From Apostichopus japonicus (lineage: Eukaryota > Echinodermata > Holothuroidea > Aspidochirotida > Stichopodidae): 60,000 nt of DNA. Where the stretch lies: the NCBI RefSeq assembly GCF_037975245.1, contig NC_092576.1, forward strand, positions 4,420,001-4,480,000. Direction: 5' to 3'. The translations under genes were made by a program, and so were the position numbers. The notes under the pieces are model-generated. The model ran no database searches and was not told where the DNA came from. It saw only the letters and a list, made by a program, of their open reading frames with translations. This document shows, one piece after another, positions 29,661 to 43,891 of this stretch (its first letter is position 1; each line of letters begins with the position of its first letter).

Positions 29661-32600
29661 GGGAAATTAAAGGCGATGACGGCATGTTTATACCCAGCCG
29701 GATGTTCTAAATATTTTGGCAATCTATAAATACCACTTGTATATTTACACTGACTTTACCTCGATAAATGAACGTCTCAGTTGATTTATTGTGGGCCGAG
29801 CTGAAGCTTCTAAAGCCCAGCATTCCCGTAAACTGTCATTCCTACAAAAAAAATATGAAAAGATAGATAATGAGATACATATGAGCAATAATGAATACAC
29901 TTGAAAACGCATTGAATTTCGTAAGTTGTATCAATATCTCAGTACTTGAACCTAATATTATTAAGTCGTATCTAATTTGGACATGAGCCATATAACCCAT
30001 GGTCGCTCGTTTGAATAATAGAAATTTCAAATATGATGACAGAAGAGAAAATGTTACTTCAGATCTTGATACATCTCGGGCCACGTCTTAGGCAGATCCA
30101 AAACCGGCTGCTCTCCTTTACTGATGGTGTTATCATCAGAAAATGGCGGAACTCCTGTTAAAATATAAATGATGGCTTAAGATGTGGCTTCAAGTTGATC
30201 TCAACGTTTTAGCAGAGATTTAAACACAGATTGCTGCTTTGTCTTTTCATATTTTTAACTTGTTAATTAGTTTTCTATTTTCCATGTTTTATTGGCGTGA
30301 TCCCTTCGTATTGATGGGTTTCGGGAAAATGGAGATATGACTGTATTCTTTAATTGAACTTCATTTCCTGTAGAATCAATTTACTTTTTGTTGAAAGTTT
30401 ATATTGAAAGTATATGTTAAGCACGCCAAATTAAAATTGTTTCTATTCTAAAACGTTTACTACCAAGCTAATCAAATGCCTTCTATTTTAAAGACCGGGG
30501 TTTTTTGGTACACTAATCTATCGTTGGGAGTAGATTCTCATCTCCTTCGATGTCATCTTCTGTTTCATGGCACGAGGAAGTAATAAAACACTTAAACATC
30601 TGGGAATAACCTAAACGTTGTTAGTTGGCTAGCCATCCGACATTAAGTGTAAGGTAATTAATGGGACAATTGGCCTCTATAACAAGCAATTGTGTCTGCC
30701 TAGCGTCGTAAATAGGCTTGACGTTAAGACCCATAAAATAAACACTATATGAAGCACTTTAATACTTTAGCACTTTTTTTCTACATACCGTCTTTCTCGA
30801 CGTTAAAACAGAACGTCCTAGTTGTTTCATTGCATCAACGTTACATATCTACGATACGTGTATCTTAATTGTGGCTTGGACATTTCAAACGTCTCTTCTC
30901 ATAATGACATGTTCAAAGAAAATAAGTTTCCATCTCAAGAATAATTTGTTTCCGCTTCTAGCAAAATCGCACAAGGTTACCGATGTGGCGTACATTTAAA
31001 AGGATTGAAACAAAGCAAGGACCGTAACATTTTTAACTTTCTTGGACAAGAAGCTTTCTGCATCTGTTTTAAGTTATAAGTATAAGTAATATACAAATGT
31101 GGAACACTCAGAGATTATAATTCTTTTAACATAATTTTAACATAACATACATGAAGGGATGTATATACAATCCTAATGAGAGAGTCATTCCATGCTCAAC
31201 GCAGACTACAACAACTGCAAATTTGATAAAGTTTGTATGATTGCCATTACCATGTGACAGAATTTCCCAAATAACGACAGCTGAGGCCCATATGTCACTC
31301 TCCACGCTGTATTCGTTCCTCATCCAGGTCTCGGGGGCGAAATGATTCAATGTATTCGTAGTCTTTATAAGAAAACAGTTTATGTTCAACTTACATTGGC
31401 AATTCAACTATATATGTTCCATAATATTTCATAAAGTCTGAACATTTATTTCATATCAAGAAACGGTTAACTAGGTAGTTTAATTATTGCCATAACATAA
31501 CTGTATAATTGCAGTTCTACAATAATTTATACATGTCCGGGTCATCGAATTGCAAACAAAACTTCCAAACCTATCGTAACGTTTATTCCTCTTGACTTTA
31601 CCCAACTGTATTTCGAGACGACCATGAAGGGGGTACCTTTTCTGATAGTGTTTATTCATTGCAGATTGCGGCAATATATAGTGCTATTTACTGATGCAAT
31701 CAGTTTTAGGAAAGTCGACAGCGTTAAAAACGTTGCACTTGTTGGTTGGACGTATGAAATAGCTCATCTGGCAAATGATTGCCTTGTTTGGAGATCACTG
31801 AACGACACAATGTTAAAAGCATTACTTTTCTTAACACTTTGATGCCTCTTTCAATATGAAGATTGTAAAATCTTTCACATTAATTAACGTTCATTTTAGG
31901 GCACAAACATTAATGTCCGTTTTTAATGTCACACTTTTGCTTCCCTTAAAAATCGCACTTTAGACCGATCCTTGTTGTTTGTGATCTGCACGGTCACTCT
32001 CGGTTCTACAGGTTGGTAGTCGTCAATATCATTATCATAAAATGAGTTGATTAAATTACAACCAACTCAGGCGCGTAGCCAGGAATTTGCCAAGGAAGGG
32101 GCGAAACTGTAGATTCGGCATTGCAAACTATCTAAGCGTAGCGCCACCATGAGTTGGCGCGAAGCGTACAAGAACATTTTGGCTGAAAATGCCTCCCAGA
32201 TCGCTGGAAATTGCACTTCCCAGGCCTTGTAAGTTGCATCTTAGCATTTTCTCTTTTGAAAATACTAGCGATATCATAAAAACATTAAAAAAATAAATTA
32301 AAAAATATGCTCAAGGGGGGGGGCGGCTGCCCCCTTCGCCCCCCAATCCCTGGCTACGGGCCTGCCAACTCATATCTTTGTTTACTTAAACAAAATCTCA
32401 TCGATTTTCTGTTTTAGTTTTAATTAAACGAGTACGTTTGTTGGCTAAATATTTGACCTTTAGTACCAATATCATCACTTTGAGTCTTTTATACTGTCTG
32501 CAGTACAAAGCAGACTTACGATTAACTGTGTTCGTTCTATTTAGGTCACTCCGCTTACCGTAATCTGTTTTGCTTCAATCGCCCGAGTTGTGTCTTCTAC

Positions 32601-35600
32601 GAGACAGAAATCGTAAAGTTTACAAATTCCTTGTTTTGTTAGTAGAATTTTCTTGGTTGTAAGACCAGGATGAAGAAACTGAAAATTGGAAAAAAGGTAC
32701 TATCAGAATCAATCTGTCAACAGTTAGCATTTGGCGCAACGGATGTTACAAAGTGCTAACAACGTTAAATTGCGTAGAAATATACGTCACTCGGACGATA
32801 CGCACACACAGAGGCGTGCGCATGGTTGGTGCTGTCATTTTATATTAACAACCAACTGATTTTCGATAGCGACACTACCCTTTTATGGAGGAGCTTATAA
32901 AGGATTGGTGCTGTACTTGCGGTCCTTGAAACCAACTGCCCATGCATGGGCGTCTAGGGATTCTCTCCCCCCCCCCCCAATAAAAAGGGGGAGAATTCAA
33001 AAGGTGGAACGTGAGGCTAAATTAGACTGTAAAATAAGACTAGAAGCACTAAACCCAAGGTTATACTAATCAGTACTTTGTGTAAAGTTGAAAAATGTGT
33101 GGGGACACCCGTAACAGTGAGTCATATCCTCCCCGTCTGAAAATAAGAGGGAAAAAACCGACAGAGCCATCCCTTTTGCATCTTGTGCGCGCACCTGTGT
33201 GTACAATTTATATCTTACATATTAATTTCAACGAAAATTTTTTTTTAAAAAGAGGTGATCTTTGAATGACACGCCACTAGATTCGATTTTACATATTAAT
33301 TTTAACAAACAGTTTTGTAATAAAAACAAATCAATCTTTGATTGAAAGTTACTGTAACGACTTATTAGGGAGAAAATATTCCAAGCCGCGCATGCGTTAA
33401 AGTTTACTGTGCATTTCCGTTAAATTGCTTCAAAATACGACATTCATATTTCATAGTTTTCCTGTTGGATGTCTAGCCGATTCTCTACGGCTGTGTTCAC
33501 TATAATACGTTCGAAGAAGAAGATCGAATTTGATATTCAAACAAGTTGAAACACATAGTTATCGATGACTGAGAGGTACATGGTAATTTTACGCAGTATT
33601 TAAGGTTACGTATTTTACTCTATAATCAACCTCTTACCCCATAAGAATGGATGACTTTAACTCCTTCCAATATTCCAAGGATATATCTGATGACATCCAT
33701 AGCTGATATTTGTGGCGGTTGTGCAGATGAACCGGCAGATTGGCCCTTAGTGTTAACCCGAGAATCAAGAGTACTGCATATAAGGTGCTCATGTAGCAAA
33801 TATAGATGAACTGAGGTATCCAAATGGGAGAAAACAACGCATATAACAATTTAAAGTCAGCTAGGATGAAAATACAGATGTCCTTTGGCTTTGCGCATGT
33901 CTTTTACGTAATATCTCGAAGTGCAGCACACTGCCGAAGTAAATTGTGTCCGCTTATCAGTATGTCCATAACATTTCTCAATATCATAAGGTGAGTGCTG
34001 TGATTAACATTTTCTGCAATTTATTTTTTATATTTTTTTTATATATATTTTTTATATATGTTTATTTATTTTAAGACAGTGGATTCGAAGAAAACTTTTG
34101 ACGATATTCCATTGTCGTCCAAGTTATCGTCAATAATTATAAATTAAGGTTTTGACAAATTTGTTTGTGGGTAAAAACTTGAAAGACAGCTTCTGGCAAA
34201 TTTATCGAAATTCTGTTACCCAAAAGCTCAAGAATAACATAATAATCATATTTTAATCGACACTTTGTAACCTCGCTATACAAATTGCTACGTTATTAGA
34301 TAGTAAGGTACCTTTAACATAATAGCATACGCCAAACCTCATCTTAACAAGATGGATCATCTTTTCATATTAATTATTACCGATATTCATAAACAAAAAT
34401 CAAACTGCGTAGAATTGCAATTAAGTTTTTAAGATATTGGAGTGTATAGCAATCTTTGGTGAGAATTTTTCTAAAGTTATTTAAGCCCTTTCATGCTTAG
34501 ATTTGCAGGGCTAATGATACAGAGTACGCTTACTACAACACCATATTCCTGTTCAAAGAATTCACCTTACCTTAACCCAATGATAATCATATTTGTAGGG
34601 CTAATTGTACAGAGCACGGATATAACAACATCATATCCCTGTTCAACGAATTCACTATACCTTTCTCAAACTCTCGACGGAATATTTAATGCTTGGAATA
34701 ATGTACACACTTTTAATGTACACTCGAAACAGAACAACCGACTTACATGGGATTCTTAAGTAAAAAGCACACCTAATTTGTGTTTGTAATGCCATTGAAC
34801 CATACCTGAATCAATACAAATTCCTTCCACTTTTGTCAAATTTTCCGCAGCAGGTAAATCAAGAGCCCGCTTTACAAAAACTTCCCAATGAATTTCTTTC
34901 TTCTTCAAAACTGAATCTGAAATGTCAAAGCTTTATCAGTTCATCAAACCTTTCGAAACCCAAATATCAGTATATTCACCTATATTATACGGGTATTAAT
35001 CAAAGTTAACAATCTACTAACTGATAGCGTCGAAGGTATTATTATTATTATTATCAATTAACTGAAATGAATGGAAGATCTCAACTTAAGAAATATTATC
35101 ATTGTAAATGTCGTTGTGTTATTATTTTCAAGTTTCAAGTAAAATAATTTTAAGACGAATACAAAAGTACTGTTTATCCCTATTTCCAAGCTTTTTGGAA
35201 TAGAGATAACTGATATAACAAAAAACACAATTTCTCACCAGACACTGTTGAAATAACCACGCATTTGTTGCCATTATTTGATAACGTAATTGTACCCATC
35301 CACCTGTTGTACAATCTTCCCATCTTCATGTTATAGATCATACACATGTCATCCTCGTAAAACAGCCTCTCTACGGTGGCTCTCTCCTTCACGGTGGAAT
35401 AGTAAACTAAAAGATTACAAAAATGAAGTATTGGAATCTCATATCTCACCTGCAATGTAGGAAACATATTTAGTAGCAAGAAATCTATGGGGCAATTTTA
35501 TCATGCAGCAAATGTTAATGAATACTCTGCATTAGTTTATATAATCCAAACGTCATCTTGTCCTTACGAGAGGGGGTCGGGATTTGGGAGAGCTACCCCC

Positions 35601-38600
35601 CCCCCCCTGTGTTCAAGGGCAGGAATGGGCACCTATGGACTTCAGGGGATATGAAGGAGAGCAGGGGAAATGTCCTCTTGAAATCTATAGACTAGTGTGC
35701 TTTAACAGTGTAAGTTTATTACAATATGAGTCAACGAGGAGTGCAAAAATGAAGCCAGGTTACATAATTATCCCAAAGCCCGACCTGGTACTAAAAAGCT
35801 TTGTCTGCCAGGTAACCGTGCCAAGAATCTTATCTTTTGGTGAATTTAATAAGATATAATTAACGATAAACTGTCATACACTATACTTGCAGTGTTCCCA
35901 TATACAGTCATATGGTATAGTGTAGGAAAAGGCCGGTTAAGGCGGTAAAGGGACTGTATTTAACATTATAGATTGGTTTGTACAACATCTATATAACTTT
36001 CAGGGTAAGACGTCAGTCAAGATAAAAGTCATGAATTCAATTTGATAATACATTAAAGATTTGTTTTTTTTTTCTCTAAATTCCTACCCTCAATTGTGTG
36101 CTTCCGCACTAGCAGCCTACATGAAGATATGATGCCTGATTCTGTGTTGTCAGTCAATTCATGCATTGCCAAATACAAGTCAATTCAACTAAATGCTTCT
36201 AAAATCAAGTGAAGTCACAAATAAAAAAAAAGTATGACTTGATCTGGAAGCCTTGATTTTTGCGAAACTCGGATTGAATGTATTATGCGTCCACACTCTC
36301 TGTAATGTTTGTATTTGTGTGTACACACGAAGTACAAAGCGTAGATCTTCGCTTGATAACGACGATCATTCAATGGACTTTATAGGAAATGGTAAGTCAC
36401 GATGTTCTCCCATGTTTAACCACAATAAATTTAAGAGCCACTTCTTGCTATCATGTTACCCACAATAAATTCAAGACCCACTTTTTTCTCTTATGTTAAG
36501 CACAATCAATTTAAGAGCCACTTTTTTTGCTCCCATTTTAACCACAATCAATTTAAGGTCCACTTTTTTCTCCCAAGTTAACCACAATCAATTTAAGAAC
36601 CACTTTCTTCTCTTATGTTAACCACAATAAATTTAAGAGCCACTTGTTTCTCTTATGTTAACCACAATAAATTTAAGAGCCACTTTTTTTCTCCCATGTT
36701 AACCACAATAAATTTAAGAGCCACTTCTAATTCTCCCATGTTAACCACAATAATTTAAGAGCCACTTTTGTTCTCTCATGTTAACCACAATCAATTTAAG
36801 AGCCACTTCCTATTCTCCCATGTTAACCACAATCAATTTAAGAGCCACTTTTTTCTCTCCCATGATAACCACAATCAATTTAAGAACCACTCCTTGCTAT
36901 CATGTTAACCACAATAAAATTAAGAATGAGGGAATGACATTACCATTCTCGTTCTCCGGCACCTTGTGATATTCAGAAGAATTCGCATCGCTTGGTACTT
37001 TTGGCAGTTCCAACCTGCAACACTCAAAAAAGACTTACAATGAATGCTAAATTAAAAAAAAAAAAAAAAAATCAGTTAGTCAAAACAAGTGAATGGTTCA
37101 ATGTTACTTCTAATATGTATAACGTGATAATTAGTTATTTGTTTTAAATCAAGTAACTTACTGAGGTGGATGTAGCCTTTCAGCGGACACGTCTGATAGA
37201 AGGAGAGAAACCGAAGAATTAGTTTACACTGACGTTTCAAAACGCTCTCATGCACTCACAGCAAAACTATACTGGATTGTGTTAACAATGTTAAATACAA
37301 ACAACACACTTTCGAACGTTGTAATAGACAATTCTGAAATATTATACTTAAACATCACCATAAAAGAGTTGCTCATTTAGTTTCTTCGCCGAAGTTGGAA
37401 CTTATACATTGTTTTTTTTTTACATTACACCTTCTTACTCACGTTTTAGGCGACTACGTAGCGCAAAATATTTATATACCATTTCGCCTAGATAAGGTAC
37501 TTACATAGGCGTAAGAGCCCAATTTGATTGGGGTTAGGCTGTAACGACTCGCCCGTTATAACCAAAAATTTCGCGTTCAACATATTTATGTACATATCAT
37601 ATAGGCTTTTACATTTGTAATGGCGAATTAGTCGTGCAAGCTTAGAACTTTATTTTAATTACCAAGGAATTTTTTTTTAAACTATTCATTTCCTTAGCTA
37701 TATCATTACAATTTATTTTCTTTCAGTAGGTGCCCGAAAAATTCTCAGCATATGCCCCCCCCCTCACACCAGCCCCCGCCACCTACGCCTATGGGTATTT
37801 AGGTGCATTAAATAACCCACTCTGCACTCACCCCTTGAAACAAAGGTATTGGCAATCACCTTTAAAGTACAGCTAATCAGTTCTCCGTTTCACGATACTT
37901 TAACGTGCACATCCAGATCACCTTTTATGGCGTCTTTGGAATACGGCAAGTTTATTATTCAAACTACGAATCAGTTTTACTCACAAATTAGCATGACGTC
38001 ACTGATATGATCACGAGACGAAAACTTGTTACTCACGTGACTCAATGATGGCCTCGAATTTTACCGTTCCTTCCTTAGCTTCGGAAATTCGGTTTCCTTT
38101 ATCCGGTTTCTGTGACGTACCAGAACTAGACATATAAAATGAACATTCATTCTTAGACGTCTTAATAAATATATTAATAATAAAATAATACTTAATTTTA
38201 AATGGCTTTAGTAGTTCTTGCTCAAGTTGATTTAAAATGCCAGATTTGTGTCCTTTTCTTTATTTTCCTTTTTGCACTTTCGATATTTAATTGACAAATG
38301 AAAGTCATACATGGCGTTTTAATGGCCAGACTTATGCCCCAACGGGCAATGGTAGAGTCCGTTGGTCTTGTGGCGTATGTTGTTGCTTTGTTTAGCATCA
38401 TACCACCTTTAGTTGCCGGAAAGGTGATATATCGTTCGTCATGATATGCTCTTAGTAACATTATAATTATACAAGGATTGCATTGCATCGGTAAGCGCAA
38501 TTCGGGAACCACTTACCCTGAAGCATTCGAGTCTGTAAGGTAAACAAACCAGAAAACAAATAAATCATATAACCATTAGTTAGATTTATTCATTTAGTGT

Positions 38601-41600
38601 CAGTGACGAGCTTGTTATTACGACGGACGTTACACGGGGTTTGCCAAGTTTACCCAGGGGCTTCGGGAGCCAGGTCTTTCTGCATGGCTGATATATCACA
38701 TAATTTCTAGGCTCACTCTCTATATATGTTATCTCCAAACTGAAATGTACCCCCCCTCCCCTCCCTCTCCCGTGTCCTGTACGGCCTGGGTATATTATTA
38801 ATGGAGCAGCATCATACAGGGAATGTCAAAGTTTTGCTCATATTCCCGCATCAATCGCTAAAGTAGGTAAAATTATTACAGAATCAAAAGCTTAACTATT
38901 CGAGTTCAGGAGAAATAAATTCCCCTTACCCACCCCCACCCCTCTCTCTCCCTGTTCTGTCTTCACGTCTCTCCTTTTCTTTATATATATCTCTTCCACT
39001 TCCAACTTATCCGTGAATTTAGAGGCTTGTCCAATAGACGACCCTTACCAGCAGAGTAAGGTCTTATAGCTGTGCCAACACTACAATGTCCCTTACCAAG
39101 GGCGTAGGAACCGGGGGGCTGGGGGGCGCCAGCCCCCCCCAGTGAAAAATGTGGTGGGGCGGAAGTATCATTCCGCCCCCCGCTTCGCAAGTCAGAAACC
39201 CCTTTTTCATTTCAAAATGAGAAAAAAATCTCATGTGGAGCACCAAATTGCATCTAAGGCCAGGTGAAAATGCAAAATTATTTACAAAATGGAGTGGGTG
39301 TTGAAGTGTGCTATATTGCACCAAATTGCATCTGAGGCCACCTGAAAATGCAAAAAATTTCAAAAGGGGAGGGGGACACCCCCTCCCCTTAGACCCCTCC
39401 CCCAGGCCGCCATCAGTCTTCCGCCCCCCCCCCCCCACTCAAAAGTACCTTCCTACGCCACTGTCCCTTACCAGTCCTTGAGGTCGTTGATAGCTTCCTG
39501 GAAAAGGTTGATGTCTGTTGTCGAGGTGCAATGTAGTCCCTAGAATGAATGAATTAAAACAAATTATCAAATTAAGCAAACAATGATCATGTTTCATAGT
39601 TGCTAAGAAGATCGTTGCCGACCAAAATGATAACCAATATTCTGTAAAAGCAATTATGCTAGATATATGGACAGGGTGGAGCTTGCTTGGATAGACATTT
39701 CACATCATTGACAGAAAGAAATGTTTGGTGGACATTAGTGCTTGAATGTTGTATTTCATACAACAAAGTGAAAGAGAACTCAGTTTCACCCGTATGGAGG
39801 AGTCTTTGATAACAAAAAAATGACTTTAAAGTGAAAGTTGATTATCCAAAGCAATCCAGTTTGGCACCGCCAAGATTATCAGCGTCTCTAATGAAAGGCT
39901 CTCTTAACATGGCAATAAAAAAAATAGTGGAAATTAAACGTAAGACAGCAGAAACTTACGAATAAATGTGTCCACTTCGAGATGCTGAAATGAAGATCAA
40001 ATTGTTAATTCATTACAGTTTTTTACTGTATTCTAAAATAAGTTTGTGCTCACTGCCAACAGATTATACAATTCGTAGCTTTCAAAGTCTCTCACTAAAC
40101 ACGAAAGTTGTGGTTATCCTCACCTAACCTCATTTTGATACAATAAGCAGCAAACAAGAGCAGGATGATTACTATTGCAACTGACAGGTAGAGTGTAATG
40201 TTAGGACCTGCGCCAGTCCACCCATCAGGCACTTCCGCATCTGTACGCAAAACAATCAGAAAAACAAAGAATGAATATTGTCGGTAGTATTCAATGATAC
40301 TATTCGTTAATGAGATCATATCATTTCATATATTAACCTACTTACAGAGGAACTTTTATATCAGTGAACTTGAAGTATAACATGAGAGGGTTTCTGAAGG
40401 AAAAAAATGTGATAAATCAGCTTATCTCTTTCCATTTCGTGAAGTTACATTTTTGTTTCAAATATGTAGTAAGAATGCTTTGAAAACACATATCAAAAGT
40501 GTCTAGAGTTATTAATAAATAATTTAATTGAGATATGACATGATTATGTTCATTTGTCTCTTAATTAATGTAAATTGTTCTCATTGATACTCACAGCTAG
40601 CAATCATTATATATTTTTCTTTAATTATCTCTCATAGTTTATAATGAGTTCTTTATGCATCTCTTTTCGTGGACTCTTCTATGAACAAATATAATGCTTC
40701 TAGCTTGTAACTATTAGAGATCAAATTTTTTAAAGAGGGTGATAAAAACAGAAGTAGAGAAAGTTCTCTATAGTTGATAGGCAGCAACGGTTATACAGTC
40801 GATCGACTATAGCGTTTGACGTCATAGCGCAACTAACGGGGAATCTCAAAATTATTTTATGTTTTGCTTTTAATGGTAAAACGAGTCACACTAGGTTGAT
40901 GTACGGAAAAGGAGAGGGCACCTTTAATCAGTACTGAAAACATTATGCCACACAATCTGTATCCAAAGAAAATAATAAGTCCTGAAATAAATGCTTAAGA
41001 AAATAGGAAAGGAACTGCAGCGAATGTGGCTTTGTGATCTTAGTTTGAAATACCTTCATTGTCCTTGATCCTAACTATCAATACGGTATTTACTCTATAG
41101 GACATACCATGGGAGTTATATCAAGAAGTTATTCCTCAATACTATAAGTGTATGTCACACTAATTTATCAATTGTAATTCGGTATAATATTTTTAGATAA
41201 CTTAAATATTTACCTTTGATTCTAAAGTACCCACTAACAGACTTCGATCCTGTTACTTCACTGATAATGATACACGTGACATTTCCTATTCTTCCTGTAT
41301 AATTAAATAGTATCTGTCTTTTAACATCAAAAGTTCCATCGGGTTTAGGCTCCTTGGTTTCTACATCGTTCTCTTTGTTTCCACCCGTATCGACCGTTTC
41401 ATTGTTGACCAACAGTAAGATTTCAACAAGAGGTCTGGCTCCGTATGCTGAACATGTAGTGTTTAGTGCACTGTTCTTAGAAACCACAATCTGTTCTTCT
41501 GTTTTCGACACGTCTACTCGATTCAAGGTGAGTTCAACAACCGGTTCCACTAAAAACGAACACAGAAAATTCCAAACAAATATATCAATCGGTCAATGAA

Positions 41601-43840
41601 AGTGTTGGACGTTAATTACTGCATATGTGTATCATTAAAACCTATATCTTGAGCTTTCAAAACCGGTTCTTATTTGCAACATTCAAACAAAGCAACGATG
41701 TTGTTAGGAACGACTGGGTAGTTTGGCCATCTGACAGTCTCCGAAGGTCGAGTGTAATATTCGACCCACCGGCCTTCAAAATCATCTAATCAAATCCGAT
41801 GTTTGGCACCTTTCGTATAATTCTTGTTATAATAGTGTGCGCCTTTATCCTCGAATGTTGATTTATGAGAAGAATTTGTCAGATATCTTTACATTCTAAC
41901 AGCTCACTGTCTTGAACTAAATGTTGCTTTGATGAGCTGTTGTCTATGGAACGCTAAAAGGGAATAATGATTTCGTTGTCTAAACTAAGTTTGTCGTTGT
42001 CTAAACAAATAAAAATGAGACGTATCTTACATCTTATAATATATATCCCACTCAACCTTAAGCTACTAATATCATGTTATGTTCTTACCATAGATCGAGT
42101 ATACTACACGATACTCAGTGAGGATTCCAGTTCCGTTTAACGAGCTCCTGCAGGTAACATGGCCGTCGAATATCGTCGACGTGAAACGTAAACTAGACGA
42201 CGCATTGTACGACATGTGACCTGAAGTGTACGAGGTTATTGCATCTGCTGTGTCAAACTCCCCGTTTATATGAAGAGTTTGGACGAACTTTGGGAATCCA
42301 TCGACAGTATGGCACATCGCATCTACGTCATTGCCTTCCTTCACGTATGTGGTGTTCTCAGTTCTAATTCCAGCTATTGTCAAGAAAATAGCTGGTTTTT
42401 CTGACAAAGTATAGTCAATGAAGAAAAATAATAATAATAATAATAATGAATCAAGCGATTATTATCATAATTACATATATATATGTACACATGCCACTAT
42501 ATGTGGTATCATATATTACGGGCTTATGTCTTGAAGAAAAATATATGCATGACATATTGGGTGCATTTAGTTTGAGTTTATACAGTTATTGAGGAAAGAT
42601 TATCTTAGGGAAATTAATGAATGTGCATAATTAACTTTTTGGCTATTTTCTTTGGCATTGTTATACTCTGATTTCGTTTCACAGATAGTCAGATTCTGAT
42701 CAGAAATGCTTGAGCTGTGGTTTTAAAAAAGCATTTCATATAGACTTATCCAGAAAATAAGGAAAGCCAGTTAATAAAATGTCTCGTTTTTCGTAACGGG
42801 ATCTTTATTAAAATTTAGTTCCACCTGCTAACACTTATTTAAAGAAGTAATTGATCCCGAAACACTCAGCGTACCAAGATGTGATCAATTTGCTCCCAAA
42901 ACTTCTCGAAGAAATTCAAAGGAGAGCCTCTACTGCACGACGATTGTTAACTCCTCCGTCCACCCACATCCCCCCACCTCCCCGGCCCATTTGACAGGTT
43001 ATCACTTTTCCAAAAAAGGGGTAGTCGACGGTGATTCTTCTTTCTTTTTAACCTATTTCTTGACATCAAGATTTTGTTCCCACGGGAGATGCTCCAACAA
43101 GTACCTTACCCAAAATCAGCCTTCTTACCGTAGCTTTGGTATGCCATGTTCACAATCTGCTCACCGCTAGATCCTTGTGCACTACTTGTGCAGGAAACTG
43201 TACCAAAGCCCCTCGATAGAGTCGTCGTTAAGATTGATGTAGTGTCAAATGTCAAAGCCATTTTCTCACTTTCATTCGTATAAGTTTTCGATCCAGATTC
43301 GGTATTTCCGTTAATTGTCCATGTTAAATCCACCTCTGGTTTAGCATGCTCGGCCTTACATATAGCGGTGAAGTTCTTCCCTGCTTCCACGATTGCCAAG
43401 CTGCCATTGTTACCATTTATCGTCATGGAAACGACGGGAGCAACTGCATAAAAACAAAGAGCGCGTTGAATAATCTCATTTTTTATATTTTGTTTTATGA
43501 ATACAATCAGTTATTTTTATACTTTCCTTCTTTTCCTCTCTCTCATCCGAAACTTACCGACAAAAGACGACAAAAAGTATGTTAAATGACAATGTGTTGG
43601 TAACGTTTATTATGTCAATCCTATTTGGTGAGGTAAGTACATTATATACAAACCTCTGAGCAGAACGTATGGTACCAAGTCATAATGCAAATCTCATACT
43701 TCAGAAAACTTAACATACATCCCGACACAAAGAAACAAAACTACAAGTTGAGAAATCATACGTTCTTTTTTTTTTTATTAATTTCCAACGTTGAAATACA
43801 TCGAACAAGTGCATACCTTCTCAACATTGATTACACTCAC

Positions 43841-43891
<51 letters not shown>

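Noticed and set aside
28708-29722. Long minus-strand reading frames of 195-330 codons rich in Ser or His/Arg/Ile
   Set aside because: They are translations of the GATGAC satellite; several overlapping frames are open at once and none has non-repeat domain content.
38506-38535. Possible micro-exon (ttaccttacag ... gtaagtgg on minus) inside the receptor gene
   Set aside because: Splice signals are good, but its 16-base length breaks the frame between exons 39472-39539 and 38037-38125, which join in phase without it.
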